Made by a program: the position numbers and the translations under genes
Source of the DNA: Candidatus Poribacteria bacterium
GTDB lineage: Bacteria; Poribacteria; WGA-4E; JAJDTR01
Reading direction: 5' to 3'
Assembly (NCBI GenBank): GCA_028820655.1
Contig: JAPPIK010000005.1
Span: forward strand, 1-64,000
DNA: 64,000 nt
In this document: piece by piece, positions 46,566 to 54,991 of the stretch
How positions within the stretch are numbered: position 1 is the stretch's first letter
Layout: the number at the start of each line of letters is the position of its first letter
Notes under the pieces: model-generated
Seen by the model: only the letters and a program-made list of their open reading frames with translations
The model's database searches: none
Told to the model about the DNA's origin: nothing

Positions 46566-47993
46566 ATGTTAAACTACGATGCCTTGATGAAACGGATCAC
46601 TGTGGTGATAATGGCAACCTTTTTGAGTATTGATGGGATAGTTGATTTGGAAGCCTCGGCGCAAAATCGCCGGAGGGGACGCGATGGAACGATGCCGCTT
46701 CAGCAGCGGAAGGATACGTTAAAAGCCGATATAACGAAAGATTTGCCACAAAATCTTCTCAATTTCGCTCGGCTCATGAGCGACCAAACCGAAAACCGCA
46801 TGGTGGATCTAGTGTTCGTAATAGACGGTGGCCGAGGCATGCTGAACGCAATCGCCCAGATTCAGCGAACATTGGTTGATGTAGCTAACGTATTTGAGGA
46901 GGAGTTGATTGATTATAGGATTGCGGCGACCTCGTATGGGAGAACTGTTGGCGAACCGAGAATTGCTACGCGATCCTTCGAGACCGACTTAGCTGGTATT
47001 CAATCGTGGCTGCGTGAATTGCGAATGTCGAGGAACTCCGAGACCGGTTACGGACTTGACGCCATTCTACAGACGCTCAAGGAGACCGGGTTCAGATCAG
47101 AAGCACTAAAACATTTGATCGTCTTTACGGATTCACGCTTGCAGACCGCTTGGGCCGCGGAGAAAGCAAAGGACAAAATGTTGAAAGAGATTGTCGACCT
47201 GTGTAAAAAAGCCGATATTCACATTAACATCATCGGGGTGAGCGAATCGGCGCAGATACAACTGACAGCTAGAACTGGCGGCGAATTCTGCGCAATCTCC
47301 GGTGACGGTAATGAGCGAATTAAATTTCTCAAACCAGGTGATATAGACAAGTCTATGCTTAAAATCGAAGGGGTTTTCAAGCTAACCGCACAGCATATAG
47401 TCCAAACAGTAAAGAAATCGACTGATGTTATCTTTATGTTTGATTCAAGCTTGAGAATGGCGGCCAAGGTTGACAAGACTAAAGTTGCCAAAATCTGCCA
47501 CGGAATTGAAGACATGGCAGACATTCTGAATAAAGCCGGAATCGATTATCGATTTGGCGCAATCCGTTATTGGGCGGCGATAGGCAGCGGCGAAAGCGTG
47601 GTGACACTCACCCGGCCTCCACTGAACACCGATCAGGTCAAGCGATTGTTTCGTGCATCAAAGCAGGGAGAAAGGAATCTCCTCGGTGCAGTGGTAAAAG
47701 GGATACCGAAACTGAATACACCAGCGCACCGACAGTTAGTTCTCGTGATTGTCACGGACGGATCGCCTACTTTTCGCTTGGAAAAAGAACATACGGTCGA
47801 CCAAGCTATCGACGTGTGTCGCAGGGCGGGCGCGCAGGTGAACGTCATCGGCCAATCTTCGATGGGTGCTCGTTCGTATTCCGGCCGATTTGGCGGCCGC
47901 GCAACTCTTCCTTCTATTGAGTTTCAAAAACGAGTTGCCAAGATTACAAACGGGGTATTTTTCGTTATGCCCGGATCTCTTGGCCGACATTAG
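46566..47993 (+). CDS. Secreted protein with two von Willebrand A domains (paralogue 2)
   Basis: Closely similar throughout to the gene at 44123-45544. The ATG at 46566 follows AAGGGAAGG and matches the family start (MLNYDALMKR); the ATG at 46548 is six codons earlier. The first VWA domain reads FVIDGGRGM and the second FDSSLRM, so both MIDAS motifs are damaged in this copy. The partner VIVTDGS is kept. This copy is the most likely to have lost metal binding. Function unknown. Confidence 0.85.
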   Translation: MLNYDALMKRITVVIMATFLSIDGIVDLEASAQNRRRGRDGTMPLQQRKDTLKADITKDLPQNLLNFARLMSDQTENRMVDLVFVIDGGRGMLNAIAQIQRTLVDVANVFEEELIDYRIAATSYGRTVGEPRIATRSFETDLAGIQSWLRELRMSRNSETGYGLDAILQTLKETGFRSEALKHLIVFTDSRLQTAWAAEKAKDKMLKEIVDLCKKADIHINIIGVSESAQIQLTARTGGEFCAISGDGNERIKFLKPGDIDKSMLKIEGVFKLTAQHIVQTVKKSTDVIFMFDSSLRMAAKVDKTKVAKICHGIEDMADILNKAGIDYRFGAIRYWAAIGSGESVVTLTRPPLNTDQVKRLFRASKQGERNLLGAVVKGIPKLNTPAHRQLVLVIVTDGSPTFRLEKEHTVDQAIDVCRRAGAQVNVIGQSSMGARSYSGRFGGRATLPSIEFQKRVAKITNGVFFVMPGSLGRH

Positions 47994-48275
47994 TAAGAGC
48001 ATCACTCAGATTTGCGCTTTTGCGCTTCATCTTCCTTTCTTCAAAGTAATTTTTTGAACGGAAAATAATTCCCTGATATATCAAATGACAACCCAATTTT
48101 AAAATCCTCGATTTTTTTACTGTCCGGCGCAATTTGTGAGCATTGGCTACAGAAGTGAATTCTGTCATCTGATTGTCGAACGTCTAGGTCTTGAATCGCG
48201 AGACTAAATAAACCCTGACAGATTGGCTTGAATTCAACAGTGGAATCGCCGAGAAACAACGAGAGAGGAGGTCAC

Positions 48276-49748
48276 ATGGCAAACCACGACACCTTAATGA
48301 AGCGAATTGCTTGGACCGCGGCCACAATCTGGTTGACTATTGATGCCACAGTTGCGGTAGAAGCTACGCGACAATCTGAACATCGTATAGTTGAGATACC
48401 TGAACAGACGGGGGGTGAGTCGAACACGGTTTCAACCGAACGTATGACTGAACACATTCTTGAAATTGCTCGAAATGTCGCCGGTCAATCCCAGAACCAG
48501 ATGGTAGATATGGCGTTCATCGTTGATGGAAGCCGGGGCATGATGGGTAGAATTTCAACGCTTGAGGATACACTTTTTTACGTGGAAGAGGTATTTGACG
48601 AGGAGTTGATCGACTCTCGATTCTGGTTCCAGAGACTTGACGCTGGCGCGAACATTAGCGTCTCGCCGTTCGCAAGTGATATATTCAGTAGTCGGGCATG
48701 GTTTCAAAAATTGCGGTTAACTCCCGGGGATTCTGCTCGCTGTTACGGACTTGATGCAATCCTGCAGACGTTGAGAGAGGTAAACTTCCGACCGGAGGCG
48801 TCGAAGCACTTGCTCGTTGTATCGCATTCAAGCTTGCGGACGGTCTGGGACGTTCGAGGAGCAGAAGATAAAATGGTCAAGCAAATCATTAGAGAATGCA
48901 ACAATGACCAAATATACATTCACGTGATTGGATTAAGTGAACCCGAACCGTTACGATTGGCGATTGGGACGGGGGGAAAGTTGTATCCTATATCTAACAG
49001 CCACAATAACGCGGTTAAGTTCCTCAAACCTGCTGACCTAGATAGGTCCATCCTGAAGACTGAAGGCATCTTTGGGTTAACAGCGAAGCACATCGCCGAA
49101 ACTGCAACACAATCTACGGACATTATTTTTTTGTTCGATTCAAGTTTTAGTATGGAGGCAAAAGCAGAGAAAATGTGCCGTGGAGTTGATGAGATGGTAA
49201 ACGTACTACATATGGGCGGGGTCAATCACCGGTTTGGAGTCATCCGATTTTGGGCTGCCAGCGGCGGCGGACAGAGCATCGTGCTGTTGACAAAACCTCC
49301 AATAAGCGCCAATCAAGTCAAACAACTGTTCCGCATACCCAAGCGCGGAGATGAGCATCTCCTTGATGCCGTCGTAGAGGGCGTACCAAAACTAAGGACT
49401 TCCAAAGATCGGAAACTCGTTCTCGTAATCCTCACGGACGAACCACCAAGTAGTGACTCCGCGAAGGGGTATACAGTTGAGCAAGCCGTTGAAGTTTGTC
49501 GGAGGGAAGGAGCGCAAGTGAACGTCATCGGGGCATCTTCAATGCGCAATGATTTATTTCAGGATAGAATGCGAGGCGATATGATTCGCGTGGTCAGGGA
49601 GAAAACGGTCGGCAACATGCGTCGAAGCAATCCCTCCGCCGCCACTTTCCAGAATAGGGTTCCATTTGAGAAGAGCGTTACAGAGACGACAAACGGTGTC
49701 TACTATATAATGCCTGGTGCCGCCATTGTTGCCGATAATAGGCGATAG
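48276..49748 (+). CDS. Secreted protein with two von Willebrand A domains (paralogue 3)
   Basis: The third copy. The ATG at 48276 follows a strong GGAGGT site and aligns with paralogue 2 (MANHDTLMKR); the first in-frame ATG at 48228 has no ribosome-binding site. The first VWA domain has FIVDGSRGM; the second keeps DSSFS. It is the most diverged of the three. It has a unique 35-residue insertion near the C-terminus (around RMRGDMIRVVREKT), where the other two copies have RFGGRAT. The start of the first domain is intact, but the segment after it (FWFQRLDAGANISVSPF) differs strongly from the other copies. Confidence 0.83.
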   Translation: MANHDTLMKRIAWTAATIWLTIDATVAVEATRQSEHRIVEIPEQTGGESNTVSTERMTEHILEIARNVAGQSQNQMVDMAFIVDGSRGMMGRISTLEDTLFYVEEVFDEELIDSRFWFQRLDAGANISVSPFASDIFSSRAWFQKLRLTPGDSARCYGLDAILQTLREVNFRPEASKHLLVVSHSSLRTVWDVRGAEDKMVKQIIRECNNDQIYIHVIGLSEPEPLRLAIGTGGKLYPISNSHNNAVKFLKPADLDRSILKTEGIFGLTAKHIAETATQSTDIIFLFDSSFSMEAKAEKMCRGVDEMVNVLHMGGVNHRFGVIRFWAASGGGQSIVLLTKPPISANQVKQLFRIPKRGDEHLLDAVVEGVPKLRTSKDRKLVLVILTDEPPSSDSAKGYTVEQAVEVCRREGAQVNVIGASSMRNDLFQDRMRGDMIRVVREKTVGNMRRSNPSAATFQNRVPFEKSVTETTNGVYYIMPGAAIVADNRR

Positions 49749-49795
49749 TTACAAGAGATTCATGTAATCTGTTCGGTACCCGCCAACGACAACCG

Positions 49796-50773
49796 TCAAT
49801 TGTCAAGTTCCTTTTCAAACTGTCTCGCGTACATCGCGATGAGCGCAAAGCAAGTTGATTGCAAGTTCGTCATTGGTTCTTTCAATTCAACCGGCGTGTC
49901 GCTTTCGAAACCCCCATCCTCCTGTTGGACTGTCGTCAGGTATCCAAGTGCAACACGGTCCGCATTTAACGGGTCTTTTCCGGCAGCAAGCGCCATAACA
50001 GCATACGCGGAAATCTCGGGATCGCTCGCCTCTCCTTTTGTTCTGCCGAAACCGCCGTCCTCATTCTGCATCTGCTTCAGCCAAACGATCTGAACATCAA
50101 TGTTGTAGACAGGCGCTAACCCCTGCAACACCCAAGCGGTAACAAGCACATCTGAGCGGCCAGCACGCTTCAAAGACCATCCGCCATCCACGTTGATTTG
50201 CTCGGCTAGCCAATCGGACCCCCTTGAGATCCAATTGCCGCCCCTTGAGACGGGCCGAAAATCAGCCTTGAAACCCAATCGCTTGAGTCCTGCCAGCACG
50301 GCGGCGGTGTACAGTGAATTACCGGGTTTGTGCATTTCTCTTGCCCAACTACCATTCTCGTTCTGCGCGTCTCTTATCCATTTCAATCCCGCGAATCTTT
50401 CGTCTGAATCATCCGTTTCTGCTTGGGCGAGCGCCACCAGCACAAAGATGGTATGTGCGGTATTACCGTTCCAGCTGCCGTCTTGCAGCTGTTGGCTCGT
50501 CAGATACTTCACTCCCCGACGAATGACGGTTGAACCGGTGCCCCATCCTTTGAACATTAGGGCTTGCATCGCAAAAGAGGTGATCTCAACATCACTCTCT
50601 CCTCCAGGTAAGAGAGGCCAGCCGCCATCATCGTTTTGAGCGGCAATGATATATGATTCGGCCCGTTCAATGGTCTCGAACAGAGTTGATCCCGTCAGAC
50701 GCTTTTCAGGGACAAGCAGTAAACAAACAATACAAATCCACCACAATGAAACTCGAGATTGAACCTTACGCAT
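49796..50773 (-). CDS. Secreted prenyltransferase/squalene-cyclase-repeat protein
   Basis: The chain has a signal peptide (MRKVQSRVSLWWICIVCLLL...). The rest is a set of QW-like repeats of the alpha/alpha toroid: DGGWPLLPGGESDVE, DGSWNGN, NGSWAREM, DGGWSLKRAG, DGGFGRTKGE and DGGFESD. This fold is shared by squalene-hopene cyclases and prenyltransferases. The chain, at 325 residues, is about half the length of a terpene cyclase, and the cyclase DXDD motif is not seen, so it is probably a non-enzymatic or new member. A GGAGAAG site precedes the ATG. It converges with the VWA genes. Confidence 0.75.
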   Translation of the reverse strand: MRKVQSRVSLWWICIVCLLLVPEKRLTGSTLFETIERAESYIIAAQNDDGGWPLLPGGESDVEITSFAMQALMFKGWGTGSTVIRRGVKYLTSQQLQDGSWNGNTAHTIFVLVALAQAETDDSDERFAGLKWIRDAQNENGSWAREMHKPGNSLYTAAVLAGLKRLGFKADFRPVSRGGNWISRGSDWLAEQINVDGGWSLKRAGRSDVLVTAWVLQGLAPVYNIDVQIVWLKQMQNEDGGFGRTKGEASDPEISAYAVMALAAGKDPLNADRVALGYLTTVQQEDGGFESDTPVELKEPMTNLQSTCFALIAMYARQFEKELDN

Positions 50774-51446
50774 GTCGTCTTCTCCGTGGTTTTAAGACGA
50801 AATTCCGTGCCGAGTCCATAGTCAAAGAAATATGTTTTTTTGACTCGTGACTCCAATCTAACCGGCAGTGGTGATTTCTAGCGATCTTTTATTGAGTCGC
50901 CCTAGCGGGTACATCAACCGTATTTTGCTCAAGCGATTTACGAAAACAATTGTACATCCTTCAGACGAATTGCCAATCTGTCATGTTGCTCTTCCAATCC
51001 GGAAGAACACCTGAAATAGCGGATCGTTGCTGTCGATTCAAAGTTTCGCGCTAAAAATTTACTTCATGAACCACTGGTCAAAAGGTGGAAATCTAGCGGG
51101 GCCGGGCATTGATTAACAACAAGGGCATTTAACCTGCCGATACCTCAAAAGCGTGAACCATTATCCCATCAAAATAATCCTATTTCTATCACACCCCATA
51201 AGTGACACCAATTGTTCCCAAAATTGGGTTGGACGAACTTTGACACTATATTGACCTTCAAGCGTGCAGTCCGGGGACGATTGAACCAAGAGAGGATGCT
51301 TGAGTCGCGGTTGGCGCTGGACGGAATGAGGAGACAACAAATCAATGGACAACATAGAGAGTTGCCAGATTTAAGCGATGATTACACATGGACAAAGAAT
51401 GTTGTCATCGCATGGCTCACAGATCATGTCATTGCCGGCAACTGTT
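50774..51446. other. Intergenic region without a recognisable gene
   Basis: No promoter with good -35 and -10 hexamers and no RNA gene was recognised. The 127-codon plus-strand ORF at 51212-51595 runs into the antisense of the CoxE-like gene and lacks a ribosome-binding site, so I do not call it. Confidence 0.4.
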
Positions 51447-52628
51447 TTAGTGAGACCAGATCGGTATCAAAACTTTGGTTAACTTCACGAGACTTTCAAG
51501 ATTGTGAGCGGGTAGAAAATAATCGACATATGGCAGTGCGGTACGAATGCCTCGGCAAACGGGTTGATATCCGCTACTACCAAGTAACGGATTAAGCCAT
51601 ATTAGCTTGTAGGCGTGCCGATTTAGCAATTCCATCGATCGCCGTAACACATCTGCATCTCCTTGATCCCAACCATCACTAATGAGAATGACTACAGATC
51701 GATTGGCCGAAAAGGAGCGGGCAAATTCGCGATAAAATCCTATTACACTTTCGCCGATTTTCGTCCCACCCGACCAATCGGGGACTACCTCTGCTATTTC
51801 ACGGAGTCCATCTTCGACGCCCTTGCGGCGAAGGAGTCCGGTGATGTTCGTCAGACGCGTGCTAAACACCGCAATTTCGATCTCTCTGATCTCTTTTTGC
51901 ATGCCATAGATGAATTGGATTAGAAATTTTGAATAACAGTCCATCGATCCGCTAACATCGCATAGCAGGAGAATCTTGTTTTTCTTGATCTTGCGACGCC
52001 TGTGGATGAGGCTTATCGTCTCACCGCCATACGCGATATTTCTGCGCCAACTCCTCCTGAAGTCAATAGTTTTGCCTTTGGTTGCAGGTTCTTTGCGCCG
52101 ACTCAATTTTGTCGCAAGCAGCGCCGCAAATTTTGCGATAGCTTTGCGCGCCTTTTCAATCTCCTCAGGTGAGAGCTTGCTGAAATCTTTCTGCGTCAGG
52201 ACATCATCCGGACTGTAAGCAATCGTGTCCCCCGCTGACTGATCTTCGTTTTCCTCGTTGTTCGTTTCCAACCACTCATTGACGGCAAAATCTCCGTCGT
52301 CGTCCTGCACTAGGTCGGCGAGTTCTCGAAGCGATGATTCGTCCGTAGATGGCCCATCAGTACCATCGTCATCAGGTCTCAATTGATCCAGCGCCGGGCG
52401 AGGATATTTCCAGAACAGGTCAAATGCCAAGTCGAAAGTTTCACGATCAGACTCGTTTGCTATTAGATTCGTCCTAGCAGTATGGTAAAACTCGTCGCGT
52501 TGTCCAATGTCGATGAATTCCAAACTGCGGCAGAAACCAATCTGATTTGTCGTGGTAACGTTGATGTCCATCTTTTTGAGAAGGTGACAGAAACCAACGA
52601 TTTCCCGGGATAGCGTTCGTTGTCTCAT
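51447..52628 (-). CDS. CoxE-like VWA-domain protein
   Basis: The C-terminal half is a VWA domain with an intact MIDAS (LLCDVSGSMDCYSKFL) and the family phrases AVFSTRLTNIT, WSGGTKIGESV, VILISDGWDQGD and KLIWLNPLLG. This matches CoxE, a partner of the AAA ATPase CoxD in maturing molybdenum-containing CO dehydrogenase-type enzymes. The N-terminal half is charged and acidic in the middle. The ATG at 52628 follows AGGGGTGA and is preferred over the start at 52676, which would overlap the coxD-like gene by 44 bp. Confidence 0.87.
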   Translation of the reverse strand: MRQRTLSREIVGFCHLLKKMDINVTTTNQIGFCRSLEFIDIGQRDEFYHTARTNLIANESDRETFDLAFDLFWKYPRPALDQLRPDDDGTDGPSTDESSLRELADLVQDDDGDFAVNEWLETNNEENEDQSAGDTIAYSPDDVLTQKDFSKLSPEEIEKARKAIAKFAALLATKLSRRKEPATKGKTIDFRRSWRRNIAYGGETISLIHRRRKIKKNKILLLCDVSGSMDCYSKFLIQFIYGMQKEIREIEIAVFSTRLTNITGLLRRKGVEDGLREIAEVVPDWSGGTKIGESVIGFYREFARSFSANRSVVILISDGWDQGDADVLRRSMELLNRHAYKLIWLNPLLGSSGYQPVCRGIRTALPYVDYFLPAHNLESLVKLTKVLIPIWSH

Positions 52629-52632
52629 GACA

Positions 52633-53577
52633 TCACCCCTGCGAATAGACCCATTCCGTTTTCTCCGGCTCGCCATGCGAAGACGAATCCGCTAAGCGTT
52701 TCGCCCGAGCGACAAACTCATGAAGGTCAGCCCCTTGCGCGCGCTGAACGTCATCTTGATATTTGAAGAGACAGCCAAGAGTTTCATCAACGATCTCCGG
52801 ATCAAGCGTATCTTTTCCAAGTGCGATAAGCGCCAACCCCCAGTCGAGTGTTTCGGCTATTCCCGGTTTCTTATAATAATCTCCTTCCCGCCAAATTTGC
52901 ATCATCGAGCACAACTGCTGTGCGAGGCGATGGTCAATATTCGGGATTTTCGTCTTCACGATTGATAACTCTTTTTGGAGAGAGGGATAATCAATCCACT
53001 GATACAGACAGCGTCGTTTCAGGGCTTCATGAACTTCGCGCGTACGATTCGAAGTCAACACCACGTAAGGAATGTGTTTCGCTCGAATCGTACCGATCTC
53101 CGGTATGGTGATTTGGAAATCTGACAGGATCTCGAGCAAGAACGCCTCAAACTCGCTGTCACTCCGATCCACTTCGTCAATCAGCAAAACAGGTGCTACA
53201 TCTCCATCGCTTTGAATTGCATCAAGAAGAGGGCGCTTCAAAAGAAAATCTTCGCTAAAGAGGTTCGCGCCGATTTGATCTTTTTCAATTCTTTGGGCTT
53301 CATCGATACGTAACTGTAGAATTTGCTTGGCATAGTTCCATTCGTACAATGCGCTGTAGGCGTCCAGACCTTCATAGCACTGCAGACGGATTAGCTTCCC
53401 ATCAGTTATCGTAGCTAGGACTTTAGCGACTTCTGTCTTTCCAACTCCCGGCTCGCCCTCAAGAAAGATTGGTTTGTTCAAGTTGTGGGCTAAGTAGAGG
53501 GTCGTTGCCAACGCCCGGTCGGTAATGTATTCCCCCTTCGCGCATGCACTTTGTACTTCTTCAATCGATTCAAACAT
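52633..53577 (-). CDS. MoxR/CoxD-type AAA ATPase
   Basis: A 314-residue AAA+ protein with Walker A in LEGEPGVGKTEVAKVL, Walker B in VLLIDEVDRSD and a sensor at LTSNRTREVHEALKRRCLY. The phrase RLQCYEGLDAYSALYEWNYAKQ is characteristic of CoxD. CoxD and CoxE act together in inserting the Mo/Cu centre of aerobic CO dehydrogenases; the pair also occurs with other molybdenum hydroxylases. It ends four bases before the CoxE-like start. The ribosome-binding site is weak. Confidence 0.9.
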   Translation of the reverse strand: MFESIEEVQSACAKGEYITDRALATTLYLAHNLNKPIFLEGEPGVGKTEVAKVLATITDGKLIRLQCYEGLDAYSALYEWNYAKQILQLRIDEAQRIEKDQIGANLFSEDFLLKRPLLDAIQSDGDVAPVLLIDEVDRSDSEFEAFLLEILSDFQITIPEIGTIRAKHIPYVVLTSNRTREVHEALKRRCLYQWIDYPSLQKELSIVKTKIPNIDHRLAQQLCSMMQIWREGDYYKKPGIAETLDWGLALIALGKDTLDPEIVDETLGCLFKYQDDVQRAQGADLHEFVARAKRLADSSSHGEPEKTEWVYSQG

Positions 53578-53645
53578 TTAGATTTAACCTAGCTTTTGGT
53601 GCAGAGTATTTCGGATGCGATTATGGCTTGAAGTCATCAAATCCA

Positions 53646-54257
53646 TTACACCACTTTGTCGTCCTGCAGTGCTTCGTAGTAATCTCTACGATAATCTATG
53701 TCTCTTATGACATGGTTTGTATCAACGATGACGTAATGGATATCGTCAGCATTTTTTTTAAAAAGCGATCTAATGCCACCGCTATCCGCTCGGAGAGCGA
53801 GTATCTCAGAAGCATAGCACCGATTGAAAACGGCGGGATGCCCGCGACGATAGTCAAAACTTGGTACCGCGATCCCCTTGCTAGTTGCCTTGTATTCGTC
53901 TAAGACGCAGTCGATCAGGTTTGACGTTATAAACGGTTGATCGACGAGCATCAGTGCAAATGCATCTGCTCGATTAGGTAAAGCCTTGATTCCGCACTGT
54001 GCGGAGGTGTGCATCCCTTGTTGATAGTGTGAATTAAACACGACCCTGACAGGTTTATTTCGGATCTTCCCACGCACTTTCTCCGATTCGTGACCGATTA
54101 CGACGATGACTTCATCCAGCTTGGAGCCGAGCATGTTATCGATTATCGTTTCGATTATGGTACTGTGTCGGAAGGGAAGTAGCTGCTTCGGTTCACCCAT
54201 TCGGGTGGATAACCCTGCCGCCAGGAGTATCCCATGGATATTGTCTGTTGTTGGCAT
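53646..54257 (-). CDS. MocA-like nucleotidyltransferase
   Basis: A 203-residue NTP-transferase of the MobA/MocA type, with the loop LLAAGLSTRMGEPKQLLPF and the metal-site phrase LMLVDQPFI. MocA adds CMP to molybdopterin to make the MCD cofactor used by xanthine-oxidase-type enzymes, and adjacent CoxD/CoxE genes fit this. The exact nucleotide (CTP or GTP) cannot be read directly; the neighbourhood favours CTP. It lies 68 bp before the coxD-like gene and probably forms an operon with it. Confidence 0.83.
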   Translation of the reverse strand: MPTTDNIHGILLAAGLSTRMGEPKQLLPFRHSTIIETIIDNMLGSKLDEVIVVIGHESEKVRGKIRNKPVRVVFNSHYQQGMHTSAQCGIKALPNRADAFALMLVDQPFITSNLIDCVLDEYKATSKGIAVPSFDYRRGHPAVFNRCYASEILALRADSGGIRSLFKKNADDIHYVIVDTNHVIRDIDYRRDYYEALQDDKVV

Positions 54258-54369
54258 AACGCACGACTGATTCAGACGTAATCGGGCAGGATAACGCGAG
54301 GGATGTTAGTTGTATTCATGTATTGATTTGGACAGTGAGCGCCAAAGTGCAATGGACCAACCCACCACC

Positions 54370-54639
54370 CTAGATGCGAATCTCGAAATTCGAGTATTCG
54401 CCGTCACAATCGCGTTCATCAATTCGGACGCGGTCGACTATTCCCATGGGAGGCCCCTTTTCCAGCACAACGAGGAATTCATGCAGTGCTATTCTAGCTC
54501 CTTCTGCGACAATTTCAACGTCGCCGTTACCTAGGTTCTTGGTATAACCGTGAATCCCATGTTTCTCTGCACTTCGTCGTGCAAAATCGCGAAAACCGAC
54601 CCCCTGAACTCGACCACTAATGAGAATATGAAACTGCAT
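54370..54639 (-). CDS. Acylphosphatase
   Basis: A 89-residue protein with the two acylphosphatase signatures: GRVQGVGFRDF (with the catalytic Arg) and GYTKNLGNGDVEIVAEG (with the catalytic Asn). It hydrolyses acyl phosphates such as 1,3-bisphosphoglycerate or carbamoyl phosphate. The frame opens at 54708, but residues 1-23 of that version do not belong to the family. The ATG at 54639 gives the usual length, although neither start has a good ribosome-binding site. It lies about 110 bp before the MocA-like gene. Confidence 0.9.
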   Translation of the reverse strand: MQFHILISGRVQGVGFRDFARRSAEKHGIHGYTKNLGNGDVEIVAEGARIALHEFLVVLEKGPPMGIVDRVRIDERDCDGEYSNFEIRI

Positions 54640-54991
54640 AGGCTGGTTGAACACTTTCGTCAACTTCACCGCCGCATTGCGCGGTAAAAGTCGCTTGGCA
54701 TTCTTCATTCATGACGTTCGTTGAGTATATCACAAACTCTTCCAGAATGGATGAAATATCCCTCTGCTCCCAAGGCAATGGCATCAAATCTTTTTTTGAG
54801 AGACTCATTTGGTCGCATGTCCGACAACCGCCTGAATTGGCGATTCATCTCCACTGAACACAAGCTTCATCGCTCGTCAAGTCAAACAACCTGCCTCGTT
54901 TAGGGGCTCTGATTCTCAAGTTGAGCCAGAACACAGAGGCAAACAATCGCGACCAATTTCGCCATGCAACGCTGAATTGTTAAACTTCTAA
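54640..54991. other. Intergenic region before the acylphosphatase gene
   Basis: No gene was recognised. The 23-codon 5' extension of the acylphosphatase frame lies here (to 54708). No promoter of good quality was seen. Confidence 0.4.

Noticed and set aside
51212-51595. A 127-codon plus-strand ORF
   Set aside because: Its last third is antisense to the CoxE-like gene, and it has no ribosome-binding site or family resemblance.
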